Positions 8,678 to 17,235 are shown, counted from the stretch's first letter. The stretch is 49,314 nucleotides of DNA from Paludibacteraceae bacterium (GCA_017517845.1 JAFWXW010000020.1:1-49314); one strand, 5' to 3'. Made by a program: numbers and translations. Notes: a model not told the origin generated them from the letters alone.

Positions 8678-8745
8678 TCGGAGGGGCTCGAACCCTCGAC
8701 CCATTGATTAAGAGTCAATTGCTCTACCAACTGAGCTACGAAGTC
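8673..8745 (-). tRNA. tRNA-Lys (anticodon CTT)
   Basis: A cloverleaf can be folded: acceptor GACTTCG/CGAGGTC with discriminator A, D-arm AGCTCAGTTGGTAGAGC, anticodon stem ATTGA/TCAAT around loop CTCTTAA, and T-arm GAGGGTTCGAGCCCCTC. CCA is not encoded. It is preceded by a TATCTTTG box and followed by a strong terminator. Confidence 0.96.
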
Positions 8746-8757
8746 TAATTGGACGCA

Positions 8758-8765
8758 CAAAGATA
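8758..8765 (-). promoter_or_regulatory. -7 box TATCTTTG for tRNA-Lys
   Basis: Exact TAnnTTTG, 13 bases before the tRNA 5' end. CTTG lies 18 bases further upstream as a possible -33 element. Confidence 0.65.
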
Positions 8766-8773
8766 CAACTTTT

Positions 8774-9352
8774 TTATGAAAAACAAGTATGTTCTATTAA
8801 TATTTTTGTACCAATTAGTATTAAAATCACTCCTCCTAACACTCCCCATTTAAACGACAGTCTCTTTCCTATATTAAAGCCTATCTGAGTGCCTATTAAG
8901 GACATAACAAAACTTACTAAACCAATACTACTCACACCCAAAAACAATCTATCTGGACAAGGCACAAATACCACTCCTGTGGCTAATGCATCTATACTAG
9001 TAGCAACTGCTAAAATGATTATCTTACCGTATGAAAGATTTACATCACAAAGGTGTTTTTCGTCGCCATGTTCGTCAGATTCCTTAAACTCCTCTACTAT
9101 CATTCTCACGCCTAAAAAGCCTAAAACAATAAACGCTAGCCAGTGGTCGTATGCAGTGATAATATCAGAAAACAACTGCATCACATAATAACCTATAAGT
9201 GGCATAAGTCCTTGGAATAGTCCAAAAGACAAGGACATAACAATCCACTTAGACCAAATAGGGCGTTTAAAACAAGCGCTCTGGCTTATTGATACTGCAA
9301 AACAGTCCATAGCCAGAGCAACTGATAAGAAAATTATAGTTAATAAGCTCAT
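8774..9352 (-). CDS. mntP: Putative manganese efflux pump MntP
   Basis: 192 residues and about six membrane helices, the usual size. It exports Mn2+ from the cytoplasm. The paired motifs LAMDCFAVSI (near residues 13-22) and TSIDALATGV (near 117-126) carry the conserved Asp residues of the two halves. The gene overlaps the transketolase stop by four bases (ATGA), so the two are co-transcribed. No yybP-ykoY-like leader is visible, as expected for a distal gene. Confidence 0.93.
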   Translation of the reverse strand: MSLLTIIFLSVALAMDCFAVSISQSACFKRPIWSKWIVMSLSFGLFQGLMPLIGYYVMQLFSDIITAYDHWLAFIVLGFLGVRMIVEEFKESDEHGDEKHLCDVNLSYGKIIILAVATSIDALATGVVFVPCPDRLFLGVSSIGLVSFVMSLIGTQIGFNIGKRLSFKWGVLGGVILILIGTKILIEHTCFS

Positions 9353-11394
9353 TTATTCTGTGTAGATAAATATTCCATTACTTGTTGATAGATGTTTTCT
9401 GCGTTGAAACCAAATTTTTCATCAAGTACTGTATATGGTGCAGAATCACCGAAGTGATCTAAACCGAATACTTTACCATTAAGACCTACCAAACGTAACA
9501 TACTTAATGGAAGACCTGCGGTAAGACCAAAAATTGGTAAATTGTAATCTATCACACTACGAATGTAACTATCTGGCTGTGAGAAGAATAATCCTTCACT
9601 AGGAACAGAAACTATGCGAACATTTAAGTTTGCACGAGACTCAAGAAGTTCTGTTGCTGCAAATAATGTAGAAACTTCTGAACCACTAGCTAAAAGAATT
9701 ACATCTGCTGTACCAGCACAATCTTTTACTATATAAGCACCTTTTGTTGCACCTAATGCTTCATTATATTTATTTTCTTTGCGTGGTAGGCTCTTTACAT
9801 TTTGACGAGAAAGAATAAGTGCGGTAGGAGTATCTTGGTTTTCCAATGCCATCTTCCATGCCACTGTGGTTTCGTCCACATCTGCAGGACGAAGTACTAA
9901 CATAGAGTTTTTACCTTTATGGTTTTTAAGCGATTCCATTAAGCGAACTTGTAATTCATGTTCCACTGGTTGGTGTGTAGGACCATCTTCACCCACGCGG
10001 AATGCGTCGTGTGTCCATACATAAATTACTTGTTGACGCATCAAAGCAGACATACGGAAAGCTGGTTTCATATAATCTGAGAATACAAAGAATGTACCAC
10101 AAATAGGTATGATACCACCATGAAGTGCCATACCATTCATAATACATGCCATAGTTAATTCACTTACACCTGCATGTAGGAATCCGCCAGAAAAATCACC
10201 TTTTTTAAATGGTTTGCTATTTTTTAAGAAACCTTCTGTTTTATCAGAATTGGAAAGGTCTGCAGAAGAAACCACCATATTTTCTATTTTTTCAGAGAAT
10301 AAAGCTAACATAGCACCAGAAGCAGAACGTGTAGCTTGATCTGCTTTTTGTTCTATAGCTGAATAATCTATATCAGGAAGATTTTTATTATAAAAATCAT
10401 GGAATTTCTTAGCAAGTGCTGGATTTGAAGCTTCCCACTCAGCTTGTTCTGCATGACGTTCAGCAACAATTTTACGAAGTTCGTTTTTACGATTTTCGTA
10501 CATTTCTGCCACTTCTGGGAAAATCACAAATGGATTTTCTGCATCACCACCTAAATTTGTTATTGTATTGGCAATAGAAGCACCAGCTGCACCTAATGGC
10601 TGACCGTGAGTAGAAACTTTGTTTTCAAAGCTTTCACCGTTAGGTCCCATTGCACCTTTACCCATAATAGTTTTACCTATGATAAGTGTTGGTCGCTCTG
10701 TTTCTTCATTTGCATTTTTAAGAGCAGCACGAATTTCTGCAGCATCATTACCATTGATAGTAATAACGTTCCAGCCCCATGCTTGATATTTCATAGCAGT
10801 GTCTTCTGTACTAACTTCATTAACAAAAGTAGAAAGTTGCACATCATTAGAATCGTAATACATAATTAGGTTACTTAAACCTAATAAACCTGCAATACGA
10901 CCTGCTCCTTGAGAAATTTCTTCTTGAATACCACCGTCAGAAATAAAAGTATAGATTTTATGTTTAGTCCATTCACCAAAGCGTGCAGCAAGGAAGCGTT
11001 CCGCAATAGCAGCACCAACTGCCATAGTGTGACCTTGACCTAGAGGACCAGATGTATTTTCAACACCTAACTCAAAATTTACCTCTGGGTGACCAGGTGT
11101 ACGACTACCCCATTGACGGAATGAACGAATATCATCCATATTTAAGTTTCCTATCAATGCTAGTTGAGAATACAACATTGGTGACATGTGACCTGGGTCA
11201 AGGAAGAAACGGTCACGATTTTCCCAAGTTGGTCTATCAGGGTCATAAGTAAGAAACTCAGAGTATAATACATTAATAAAGTCTGCACCTCCCATAGCTC
11301 CACCAGGGTGACCAGACTTAGCTTTCTCTACCATTGCAGCAGACAAAATACGAATATTATCCGCAGCTCTGTTCAATAATTTTATATCGTTCAT
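9349..11394 (-). CDS. tkt: Transketolase
   Basis: 681 residues, full length. A thiamine diphosphate enzyme of the pentose phosphate pathway that moves two-carbon units between sugar phosphates. Visible: KSGHPGGAMGGADFINVLY at the N-terminus, GPLGQGHTMAVGAAIAERFL, the ThDP motif SDGGIQEEISQGAGRIAGLLGLSNLIMYYDSNDVQ, and the pyrimidine-domain HDAFRVGEDGPTHQPVE. It is first of a tkt-mntP operon with a well-formed promoter upstream. Confidence 0.97.
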   Translation of the reverse strand: MNDIKLLNRAADNIRILSAAMVEKAKSGHPGGAMGGADFINVLYSEFLTYDPDRPTWENRDRFFLDPGHMSPMLYSQLALIGNLNMDDIRSFRQWGSRTPGHPEVNFELGVENTSGPLGQGHTMAVGAAIAERFLAARFGEWTKHKIYTFISDGGIQEEISQGAGRIAGLLGLSNLIMYYDSNDVQLSTFVNEVSTEDTAMKYQAWGWNVITINGNDAAEIRAALKNANEETERPTLIIGKTIMGKGAMGPNGESFENKVSTHGQPLGAAGASIANTITNLGGDAENPFVIFPEVAEMYENRKNELRKIVAERHAEQAEWEASNPALAKKFHDFYNKNLPDIDYSAIEQKADQATRSASGAMLALFSEKIENMVVSSADLSNSDKTEGFLKNSKPFKKGDFSGGFLHAGVSELTMACIMNGMALHGGIIPICGTFFVFSDYMKPAFRMSALMRQQVIYVWTHDAFRVGEDGPTHQPVEHELQVRLMESLKNHKGKNSMLVLRPADVDETTVAWKMALENQDTPTALILSRQNVKSLPRKENKYNEALGATKGAYIVKDCAGTADVILLASGSEVSTLFAATELLESRANLNVRIVSVPSEGLFFSQPDSYIRSVIDYNLPIFGLTAGLPLSMLRLVGLNGKVFGLDHFGDSAPYTVLDEKFGFNAENIYQQVMEYLSTQNK

Positions 11395-11426
11395 TTTTAT
11401 AAAAAGGTTTTCTTAAAAAATTTCCA

Positions 11427-11458
11427 CAAAATTAATGAATTATGTAATTATTTGCAAA
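11427..11458 (-). promoter_or_regulatory. tkt promoter (TTTG - 20 - TAATTTTG)
   Basis: The -33 TTTG (11455-11458) and -7 TAATTTTG (11427-11434) are separated by exactly 20 bases, the Bacteroidetes housekeeping consensus. Just upstream, 11469-11492 is a perfect inverted repeat (GGTTTATTT, six-base spacer, AAATAAACC) that could be an operator. Confidence 0.8.
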
Positions 11459-11514
11459 TATTAAGAGAGGTTTATTTACAAACAAATAAACCATACATTT
11501 TTGAAGCAATAAAA

Positions 11515-11546
11515 ATAGAGCTACTTGACGAATCAAATAGCTCTAT
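11515..11546 (-). terminator. Terminator hairpin with TTCG loop after the metallophosphoesterase gene
   Basis: On the minus strand, arms of 14 bases (ATAGAGCTATTTGA) around TTCG, one G-T pair, then TTTTATTGC. The metallophosphoesterase stop codon TGA is part of the stem. Nearly the same hairpin occurs at 26614-26645 and 27441-27471. Confidence 0.8.
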
Positions 11547-12039
11547 CTCGGCATGCTAGTTCCATAATTTCTAGGTTGGAGAATTTGCCGTTATCAATGG
11601 TAAAACGTATGAGAGTGCGTACCTTATGAAAACCATAAATTCCTGCGGCACCTGGATTTATATGAAGTAAGTTTAAAACCTTGTCATTCATTACTTTAAG
11701 TATATGCGAATGACCAGAAATAAAAAGACCTATATTTTCACTTCGCAGTTTATTGATAATACCAGGAGCATATCTACCAGGGTAACCACCAATATGTGTT
11801 AGCAAGACATTCACTCCCTCTACATTGAAGATTAAAGTTTGAGGAAGCATACCCCTAAGAGGATGCCCATCTATGTTTCCATAAACAGCACGCACGGGTT
11901 TAATTTCTGAAAGTTTATTGTAGATTTCAAGTGAGCCTATATCGCCTGCGTGCCATATTTCATCGCAGTCTGAAAAAAAACTTGCGTACCGGTCATCCCA
12001 GTACGCATGTGTATCTGATATAAGTCCTATCTTTTTTAT
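11533..12039 (-). CDS. YfcE/MJ0936-type metallophosphoesterase, apparent ATA start
   Basis: 168 residues if started at ATA (12039). This start gives IKKIGLISDTHAYWDD, where (M)KKIGLISDTH is the classic start of the family with the first metal-binding D-x-H. Further motifs follow: DEIWHAGDIGS, VYGNIDGHP, LLTHIGGYP and FISGHSHILKV, together the complete di-metal site. No ATG, GTG or TTG lies between the upstream in-frame stop and these motifs. The first conventional start (GTG at 11895) would remove two metal motifs. The ATA overlaps the bactofilin stop by two bases (AATAA), suggesting coupling. Family members hydrolyse phosphodiesters such as cAMP; the substrate here is unknown. Confidence 0.8.
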   Translation of the reverse strand: MKKIGLISDTHAYWDDRYASFFSDCDEIWHAGDIGSLEIYNKLSEIKPVRAVYGNIDGHPLRGMLPQTLIFNVEGVNVLLTHIGGYPGRYAPGIINKLRSENIGLFISGHSHILKVMNDKVLNLLHINPGAAGIYGFHKVRTLIRFTIDNGKFSNLEIMELACRDRAI

Positions 12040-12431
12040 TTTACGCTTTTTTTATCGTTGTTAGCAGGAGCAGGTTGTGGTGCCTTTTTAATATCGTCAC
12101 CCATTACACAAGTGCCGTTAAATTCTGCATTTTGTTCTATTTCTAGAATATTTGTTTGAATCTTACCTCTAACTTTACCTGTAGATTTAAGTGAAAGTGT
12201 ATTTTCTGCCATTACCTCTCCTTCTACAGACCCCATAATATCCACGTTGGTAGCTTGAATAGTTCCTATAAACTTACCTTCATTTCCTATAATTATTCTG
12301 CCTGCAGATTTAATCTCACCTTCTACTGTTCCGTCTATACGAAAATCACCTTTGGTAATGATTTCACCTTTTACAATGGTATCTTTAGCAATAAGATTAT
12401 GTGATGTATCAAATATTTCTGTTTTAGCCAT
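12036..12431 (-). CDS. Bactofilin (polymer-forming cytoskeletal protein)
   Basis: 131 residues. A central bactofilin beta-helix with repeating turns (GEIITKGDFRIDGTVEGEIKSAGRIIIGNEGKFIGTIQATNVDIMGSVEGEV) is flanked by short Pro/Lys-rich tails. Bactofilins polymerise without nucleotide and scaffold envelope or cell-shape proteins. I start at the ATG at 12431; a longer frame to 12488 would read through the SRP RNA tail and is rejected. The gene follows the SRP RNA by 35 bases and precedes the metallophosphoesterase. Confidence 0.9.
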   Translation of the reverse strand: MAKTEIFDTSHNLIAKDTIVKGEIITKGDFRIDGTVEGEIKSAGRIIIGNEGKFIGTIQATNVDIMGSVEGEVMAENTLSLKSTGKVRGKIQTNILEIEQNAEFNGTCVMGDDIKKAPQPAPANNDKKSVK

Positions 12432-12466
12432 GATTATGATTGTTTGATTAAAATTAAAGAAAAAAA

Positions 12467-12563
12467 GGAAAGGCGATCTGCATCGCACCGCTCAACCAAT
12501 GTACCCTTGCTGCGGTCAAGCCCTGGGGGGATTAAAAGGGAGCTGGTCGTGCAGAACCTTTCC
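12467..12563 (-). ncRNA. ffs: Signal recognition particle RNA (4.5S, small bacterial type)
   Basis: The sequence folds into one long hairpin: GGAAAGG pairs with CCTTTCC at the ends, then TCTGCA with TGCAGA and GACCA with TGGTT. The apex reads CCCCCCAGGGC...GCAGCAAGGGTA, the conserved SRP helix 8 that binds Ffh. The loop between GGGC and GCAGC is TTGACC instead of the common CGGAAG. It is preceded by a consensus promoter and followed on the minus strand by TTTTTTTC, a likely terminator tail. Confidence 0.85.
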
Positions 12564-12568
12564 GAGCA

Positions 12569-12600
12569 CAAAGGTATATTATTTTTATTAATCTTCCAAA
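12569..12600 (-). promoter_or_regulatory. SRP RNA promoter (TTTG - 20 - TACCTTTG)
   Basis: The -33 TTTG at 12597-12600 and -7 TACCTTTG at 12569-12576 are separated by exactly 20 bases. The predicted start, about seven bases downstream, falls at the first paired bases of the RNA. Confidence 0.85.
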
Positions 12601-12616
12601 TTTAATTTTTAAATAT

Positions 12617-13960
12617 TTACCTCAATAGATTAATATCGCCCTTCATAAAGTATTTTATTTGCTTGCCATCTTCATCATAATCGTCACCAGTAGCTTCTAT
12701 GATATAGAAATATGTACCTTCTGCAGCAGGATTACCGCCTATGGTTCCGTCCCAACCTTTTGAAGGATCTGTCCACTCATGTAGAAGTCTTCCATTTATG
12801 CTATACACTCTTGCACGAAAAGAGGTTAAAGACTGATATGCCACTTTAAACTCATCATTTACCCCATCTCCATTTGGAGAAAATACATTAGGAACATCTA
12901 GTTTAGAATTCAACACCTCTATTATAATGGTATTAGTTGCCAAACAGTTTCTCAATGAATCTTGAGACATTTCTGAGTTGGTAATTTCAGATTTTATATA
13001 ATAAGTGCCTTGTTGTTCAAATGTATATCTAAAATCTTTGGTAGAAGAACTAATGTTACAAGAATTATATTCCTTATCCATAGAAATACACCAATCATAG
13101 AAGAAGGCTGATGGCGAAGCATTATTTATTAATTCTATATTCAAAGGAGCTGAACCACTGAGTTTTACCTCTGTTGATGTATCCTTATTAGTTTCATTAG
13201 TAGCATCTTCCCTCACCCTTACAGAATATTCTGGAACCACTTCTATGGCGTATGAAGGAATTAGGTCTGTCTCTGTTTCCAAAGGTTTATTCCATTCTAA
13301 CAAGAAGTTGTCACCTATTAGTTTATAGGTAGTAGATGCAAGCGGTGATGGAACAGAATAATCTGACACTAACGGAATACTATAAGCAATACTATCAGAC
13401 ACCCAATTCCCTTCAGCATAATATGTAGAATCGTATGACATTGTAAACTCACGATTCACTTCAAATGGAGTTCTATCATGACCTAACGTATCATAAAGAA
13501 AAGCATCTGCTTGAATATTAAAATTTAATTGGTAAAATTTACACCTATCTTCCAATTCTGAATTGACCACTATTTCTCCCAATTCTAGATTATGTTTAGA
13601 ATGGTCAAAAATCCATGCCCAAAATATTTTATTATCATTTACTTTAATAGCATAGCCAATCGAACTATCAGAAAGTGCTTCTAATGTAGATTCTGTTACA
13701 TTTTCTTCTGTTTTAACCAATGATAATTCTTCTGCATCTTTAATATAGGTGTACCAATTTATCGTAGAAGGTTCCTCTACGTTAAATTTTAACACTAAAT
13801 TTTCTGTGGTTTCAGCAACTAAAACAGTATCTATATTCTCTTGAAATACACCTGTAATATTTTCAACTCCTGATATTGAAAAATTATTATTGGCTAAAGT
13901 AATTGCATTAGCCGATAAGCTTAATAAAAATATTGATATAAATCTGATTATTTTTTTCAT
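12617..13960 (-). CDS. Gliding-motility-associated C-terminal (CHU_C) secreted protein, T9SS type B sorting
   Basis: 447 residues. N-terminal signal peptide (MKKIIRFISIFLLSLSANAITLA), a long unrecognised extracellular region that probably includes a PKD-like fold near residues 265-345, then a CHU_C domain: NVFSPNGDGVNDEFKV near 358, RVYSINGRLLHEW, KGWDGTIGGNPAAEGTYFYIIEA. This C-terminal domain directs export through the type IX secretion system across the outer membrane. The function of the passenger is not visible. A TAATTTTG box lies 24 bases upstream. Confidence 0.88.
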   Translation of the reverse strand: MKKIIRFISIFLLSLSANAITLANNNFSISGVENITGVFQENIDTVLVAETTENLVLKFNVEEPSTINWYTYIKDAEELSLVKTEENVTESTLEALSDSSIGYAIKVNDNKIFWAWIFDHSKHNLELGEIVVNSELEDRCKFYQLNFNIQADAFLYDTLGHDRTPFEVNREFTMSYDSTYYAEGNWVSDSIAYSIPLVSDYSVPSPLASTTYKLIGDNFLLEWNKPLETETDLIPSYAIEVVPEYSVRVREDATNETNKDTSTEVKLSGSAPLNIELINNASPSAFFYDWCISMDKEYNSCNISSSTKDFRYTFEQQGTYYIKSEITNSEMSQDSLRNCLATNTIIIEVLNSKLDVPNVFSPNGDGVNDEFKVAYQSLTSFRARVYSINGRLLHEWTDPSKGWDGTIGGNPAAEGTYFYIIEATGDDYDEDGKQIKYFMKGDINLLR

Positions 13961-13983
13961 GTAAACATATAATTTGCAAACGA

Positions 13984-13991
13984 CAAAATTA
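13984..13991 (-). promoter_or_regulatory. -7 box TAATTTTG for the CHU_C gene
   Basis: Matches TAnnTTTG at a suitable distance from the ATG at 13960. There is no clear -33 element. Confidence 0.5.
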
Positions 13992-14037
13992 ATAAAAAAA
14001 ATAGGAATATTATACCTTATTATATCGTAAAATTAAT

Positions 14038-14045
14038 TAAATTTG
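14038..14045 (+). promoter_or_regulatory. -7 box TAAATTTG for aspS
   Basis: Matches TAnnTTTG about 30 bases before the aspS ATG. It is divergent from the CHU_C promoter. Confidence 0.5.
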
Positions 14046-14074
14046 CAGTCTATTTGTGTATTAAACAATAAAAT

Positions 14075-15829
14075 ATGTATAGAACTAATAATTGCGGAGA
14101 GTTAAACCTTTCTAATGTAGGACAAGAAGTTACATTGGCAGGTTGGGTACAAAAGGCTCGTAAAATGGGCGGTATGGTTTTTATCGACCTTAGAGACAGA
14201 TTTGGAATTACACAACTTGTGTTTGAAGAAGATACAAATGCAGAACTATGTGAAAAGGCTTCTAAGGTGGGTCGTGAATATGTTTTGCAAGTTAAAGGTA
14301 TTGTAAACGAACGTACCAATAAGAATAAAAATATCCCTACTGGAGATATAGAAATCATTGTAAGCGAACTTAATATTCTTAATGCGTCAGAAGTTCCACC
14401 TTTTACTATAGAAGACGAAACTGATGGTGGCGATGATTTAAGAATGAAGTATAGATATTTAGACTTACGTCGTGCCAAAGTGCGTAAAAATCTAGAACTT
14501 CGTCATCAAATGGCATTTGAAACACGCCGTTACTTAAATGATAATGGTTTCTTGGAAATAGAAACTCCTGTTTTAATTGGTTCTACACCAGAAGGTGCTC
14601 GTGACTTCGTAGTTCCTTCTCGTATGAATCCAGGTGAGTTCTATGCCCTACCTCAAAGTCCACAAACATTTAAACAACTTCTTATGGTATCTGGCATGGA
14701 CAGATATTTCCAAATTGTGAAATGCTTCCGCGATGAAGACCTACGTGCAGACCGCCAACCAGAGTTTACTCAAATAGACTGCGAAATGTCTTTTGTGGAA
14801 CAAGAAGATGTAATCCAAATGTTTGAAGGTCTAAGCAAACACCTATTTAAAACTATTAAAGGAATCGATCTTGCAGATATGCCTCGTATGACATGGCATG
14901 ATGCTATGAAATATTATGGTAGCGACAAACCTGATACACGTTTTGATATGAAATTTGTAGAACTTATGGACGTGCTTAAAGGTTGTGGTTTCTCTGTATT
15001 TGATAGTGCAGAATATATAGGTGGTATTTGTGCAAAAGGTGCTGCTACATATACTCGCAAACAAATAGATGCTCTAACAGACTTTGTTAAACGTCCTCAA
15101 ATAGGTGCCAAAGGTATGGTTTATGCCAGAATAGAAGCCGATGGCAATGTAAAATCTAGCGTTGACAAGTTTTATACTCAAGAAAAACTTCAAGAACTTA
15201 AATCTGCAATGAATGCAGAGCCAGGAGACTTGATTCTTATATTAAGTGGTGACAATGCAAATAAAACTCGTAAACAACTTTGTGAACTTCGTCTAGAAGT
15301 GGCTCGTCAACTTGGTTTAATGAAAACCAATGAATACAGCTGCTTATGGGTTGTAGATTTCCCACTACTTGAATGGGACGATGAGACACAGCGTTTCTAT
15401 GCAATGCACCACCCATTCACAGCTCCTAAACCAGAAGATATTCCATTATTAGACACAGATCCTGGTAAGGTTCGTGCCAATGCATACGATATGGTTATTA
15501 ATGGTGTAGAAGTTGGTGGCGGTTCTATTCGTATTCACGATAGCAAACTACAACAAAAAATGTTTGAAATCTTAGGATTTACTCCAGAGAAAGCCAATGA
15601 ACAATTTGGTTTCTTAATGAATGCGTTTAAATATGGAGCTCCTCCTCATGGTGGTTTGGCATATGGCCTAGACCGTTACGTTTCATTATTTGCAGAACTT
15701 GACAGTATTCGTGATTGTATAGCATTCCCAAAAAATAATGCTGGTCGTGATGTTATGATGGGTTCTCCATCTAGATTGGATCAAGCTCAATTGGATGAAT
15801 TACAGATTAAACTTGATTTAAAAGAATAA
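14075..15829 (+). CDS. aspS: Aspartyl-tRNA synthetase
   Basis: 584 residues, full length for the bacterial type. It charges tRNA-Asp with aspartate. N-terminal OB fold ([30 protein letters not shown]); class II motif 2 around [23 protein letters not shown]; the bacterial GAD insertion in the middle; motif 3 [14 protein letters not shown] near the end. The gene for its substrate, tRNA-Asp, lies at 19122-19195. Confidence 0.98.
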   Translation: MYRTNNCGELNLSNVGQEVTLAGWVQKARKMGGMVFIDLRDRFGITQLVFEEDTNAELCEKASKVGREYVLQVKGIVNERTNKNKNIPTGDIEIIVSELNILNASEVPPFTIEDETDGGDDLRMKYRYLDLRRAKVRKNLELRHQMAFETRRYLNDNGFLEIETPVLIGSTPEGARDFVVPSRMNPGEFYALPQSPQTFKQLLMVSGMDRYFQIVKCFRDEDLRADRQPEFTQIDCEMSFVEQEDVIQMFEGLSKHLFKTIKGIDLADMPRMTWHDAMKYYGSDKPDTRFDMKFVELMDVLKGCGFSVFDSAEYIGGICAKGAATYTRKQIDALTDFVKRPQIGAKGMVYARIEADGNVKSSVDKFYTQEKLQELKSAMNAEPGDLILILSGDNANKTRKQLCELRLEVARQLGLMKTNEYSCLWVVDFPLLEWDDETQRFYAMHHPFTAPKPEDIPLLDTDPGKVRANAYDMVINGVEVGGGSIRIHDSKLQQKMFEILGFTPEKANEQFGFLMNAFKYGAPPHGGLAYGLDRYVSLFAELDSIRDCIAFPKNNAGRDVMMGSPSRLDQAQLDELQIKLDLKE

Positions 15830-15862
15830 TATTGTTAGGTTTTAAACAATTAACAAACACAC

Positions 15863-15904
15863 CGACAGTTCATTAAGACCATCCTGTCGTTAAAAAAAAC
15901 TAGG
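15863..15904 (+). promoter_or_regulatory. Possible preQ1-I-like riboswitch leader of the que operon
   Basis: A six-pair stem CGACAG/CTGTCG (15863-15868, 15884-15889) encloses a 15-base loop rich in pyrimidine and ACC, followed by TTAAAAAAAACTAGG. The stem, A-rich tail and terminal CTAGG recall the small preQ1-I aptamer, and a strong terminator follows 12 bases later. The expected pseudoknot pairing of CTA with a TAG in the loop is not perfect (the loop has TTAAG). The context, just upstream of queD-queE, is right, but this is a weak call. Confidence 0.35.
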
Positions 15905-15916
15905 CTATAAGACTCA

Positions 15917-15966
15917 AAAGTTCGTACTTTTTGGTATCTTTGCCTATAGAGTACGAACTTTTTTAA
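15917..15966 (+). terminator. Intrinsic terminator downstream of aspS
   Basis: Eleven-base arms AAAGTTCGTAC (15917-15927) and complement (15951-15961) followed by T-rich sequence. It ends aspS transcripts and could be the expression platform of the candidate riboswitch. The loop contains TATCTTTG, a promoter-like string, perhaps by chance. Confidence 0.75.
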
Positions 15967-15993
15967 TTAGGAATTAGGAATGAGGAATGAGGA
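15966..15993. repeat. TTAGGAR-type heptamer repeat (four units)
   Basis: Two ATTAGGA units and two variant ATGAGGA units directly after the terminator. Confidence 0.8.
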
Positions 15994-16023
15994 ATTACAC
16001 GATGCGTAGAGTCTAGTAATTTT

Positions 16024-16129
16024 AACCCGCATAGCGGGTTTGTCTTGGTTGTAGGCAGGTGTCAGAGCGTAGCGTCGACGCCTGTATGCAAGTAATCCCA
16101 CAAGGGCACCCCCGTAGGTGGGTGCAACC
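16024..16129. repeat. Hairpin-chain intergenic repeat
   Basis: AACCCGC-ATA-GCGGGTT (16024-16040), CAGGTGTC/GACGCCTG (16056-16084, one G-T), and GCACCC/GGGTGC (16106-16125). GGTTG at 16047 pairs with CAACC at 16125-16129 around the latter two. It shares TTGTAGGCAGGTGTCAGAG with the minus strand near 664. It lies in the leader between the terminator and queD; no gene is visible. Confidence 0.7.
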
Positions 16130-16174
16130 GAGCAATAGCAAGTATTTTCATATAAACAATAAAACATCCGAACT

Positions 16175-16588
16175 ATGTTTATTATTAAGAACGAAATTCA
16201 ATTTGATATGGCACACTTCCTTACAGGATATGAAGGAAAATGTGCAAACATACATGGTCATAGATACAGATTGATAGTAAAATTTTCTGCCAACGAACTT
16301 CATAAAGAAGGACACAAACGTGGTATGGTAGAAGATTTTAGTATTATCAAACCTGTACTTAGAGAAATAGAAGAATACTTTGACCATAAGCTTGTGGTAG
16401 AAGACAATGATCGTGGTCGCGAAGTGGCGTCTAGTCTTGCAGGTTTTGAAATTCGCTTCGTGCCATACCGCCCTACCGTAGAAGAAATGTCGCGTCACAT
16501 CTATAATATGCTCCGCGACAAGGGTTTACCTATCATGGAGGTGGAATTATTCGAAACACCAACAAATAGCTGTATTTACAAAGAATGA
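16175..16588 (+). CDS. queD: 6-carboxy-5,6,7,8-tetrahydropterin synthase
   Basis: 137 residues. It converts dihydroneopterin triphosphate to 6-carboxytetrahydropterin, the second step of preQ0/queuosine synthesis. Zinc ligands are visible in FDMAHFL (His14) and NIHGHRYRL (His29, His31); VEDFSIIKPVLREIEEYFDHK and the late EVELFETPTNSCIYKE are typical of the PTPS/QueD family. No nearby Cys-x3-His makes a bona fide PTPS likely; the overlap with queE (four bases) fixes the role. Confidence 0.93.
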   Translation: MFIIKNEIQFDMAHFLTGYEGKCANIHGHRYRLIVKFSANELHKEGHKRGMVEDFSIIKPVLREIEEYFDHKLVVEDNDRGREVASSLAGFEIRFVPYRPTVEEMSRHIYNMLRDKGLPIMEVELFETPTNSCIYKE

Positions 16589-17235
16589 AAATAGTAGAAA
16601 AATTTATATCAATTGACGGAGAAGGTCCTACTGCGGGTGGACTTTCTGTATTTATTAGATTGGCAGGGTGTAATCTTAAATGCATTTGGTGTGATACCTG
16701 TTATGCACAAGAGTATAATAGTTTCAACGAAGAGCTTAGTGTAAATGAAATAGTTGATTACGTTAAAGAAACTGGAATTCATCACGTTACTCTTACAGGA
16801 GGCGAACCTTTGATACATAATGATGTAAAAAATTTACTATCTGAGTTATCCAAAGTGGTGCATATTCATGTAGAAACTAACGGAAGTGTTGATGTGAGCG
16901 AGTATAGAGTTTCAGAAAAAGTTCACTTCGTAATAGACTATAAATTACCAGAAAGTGGAATGGAAAATGAAATGTGTTTACAAAATTTGGCAACTGCCAA
17001 TAAAAATGACGCATATAAATTTGTAATTTCTTCTGAGAGCGATGCTTACAAAGCAATAAAAATAATTAAAGAATATAATTTAGAAAACACCACACAGGTA
17101 TATCTGAGTTGTGTTTTTGAAAATTTTACTCCAAAAGAATTAGTAGAAATTATGAAAAAAGAAAAACTTAATGGAGTAAAACTTCAACTTCAAATGCATA
17201 AATTCATTTGGGACAAAAACAAAAGAGGAGTGTAA
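16585..17235 (+). CDS. queE: 7-carboxy-7-deazaguanine synthase (radical SAM)
   Basis: 216 residues. It rearranges 6-carboxytetrahydropterin to 7-carboxy-7-deazaguanine. The start ISIDGEGPTAGGLSVFIRLAGCNLKCIWCDTCYAQE contains the CX3CX2C cluster that holds the SAM-cleaving 4Fe-4S (Cys30, Cys34, Cys37). HVTLTGGEPLIH is the SAM-binding GGE motif. It overlaps queD by four bases and is followed by folE. Confidence 0.95.
   Translation: MKIVEKFISIDGEGPTAGGLSVFIRLAGCNLKCIWCDTCYAQEYNSFNEELSVNEIVDYVKETGIHHVTLTGGEPLIHNDVKNLLSELSKVVHIHVETNGSVDVSEYRVSEKVHFVIDYKLPESGMENEMCLQNLATANKNDAYKFVISSESDAYKAIKIIKEYNLENTTQVYLSCVFENFTPKELVEIMKKEKLNGVKLQLQMHKFIWDKNKRGV

Noticed and set aside
12432-12488. Longer N-terminus for the bactofilin
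   Set aside because: It would be encoded by the SRP RNA tail and a T-run; the conserved protein starts at the ATG at 12431.
15935-15942. TATCTTTG in the terminator loop as a queD promoter
   Set aside because: It lies inside a strong hairpin, has no -33 element at 20 bases and is over 200 bases from queD.
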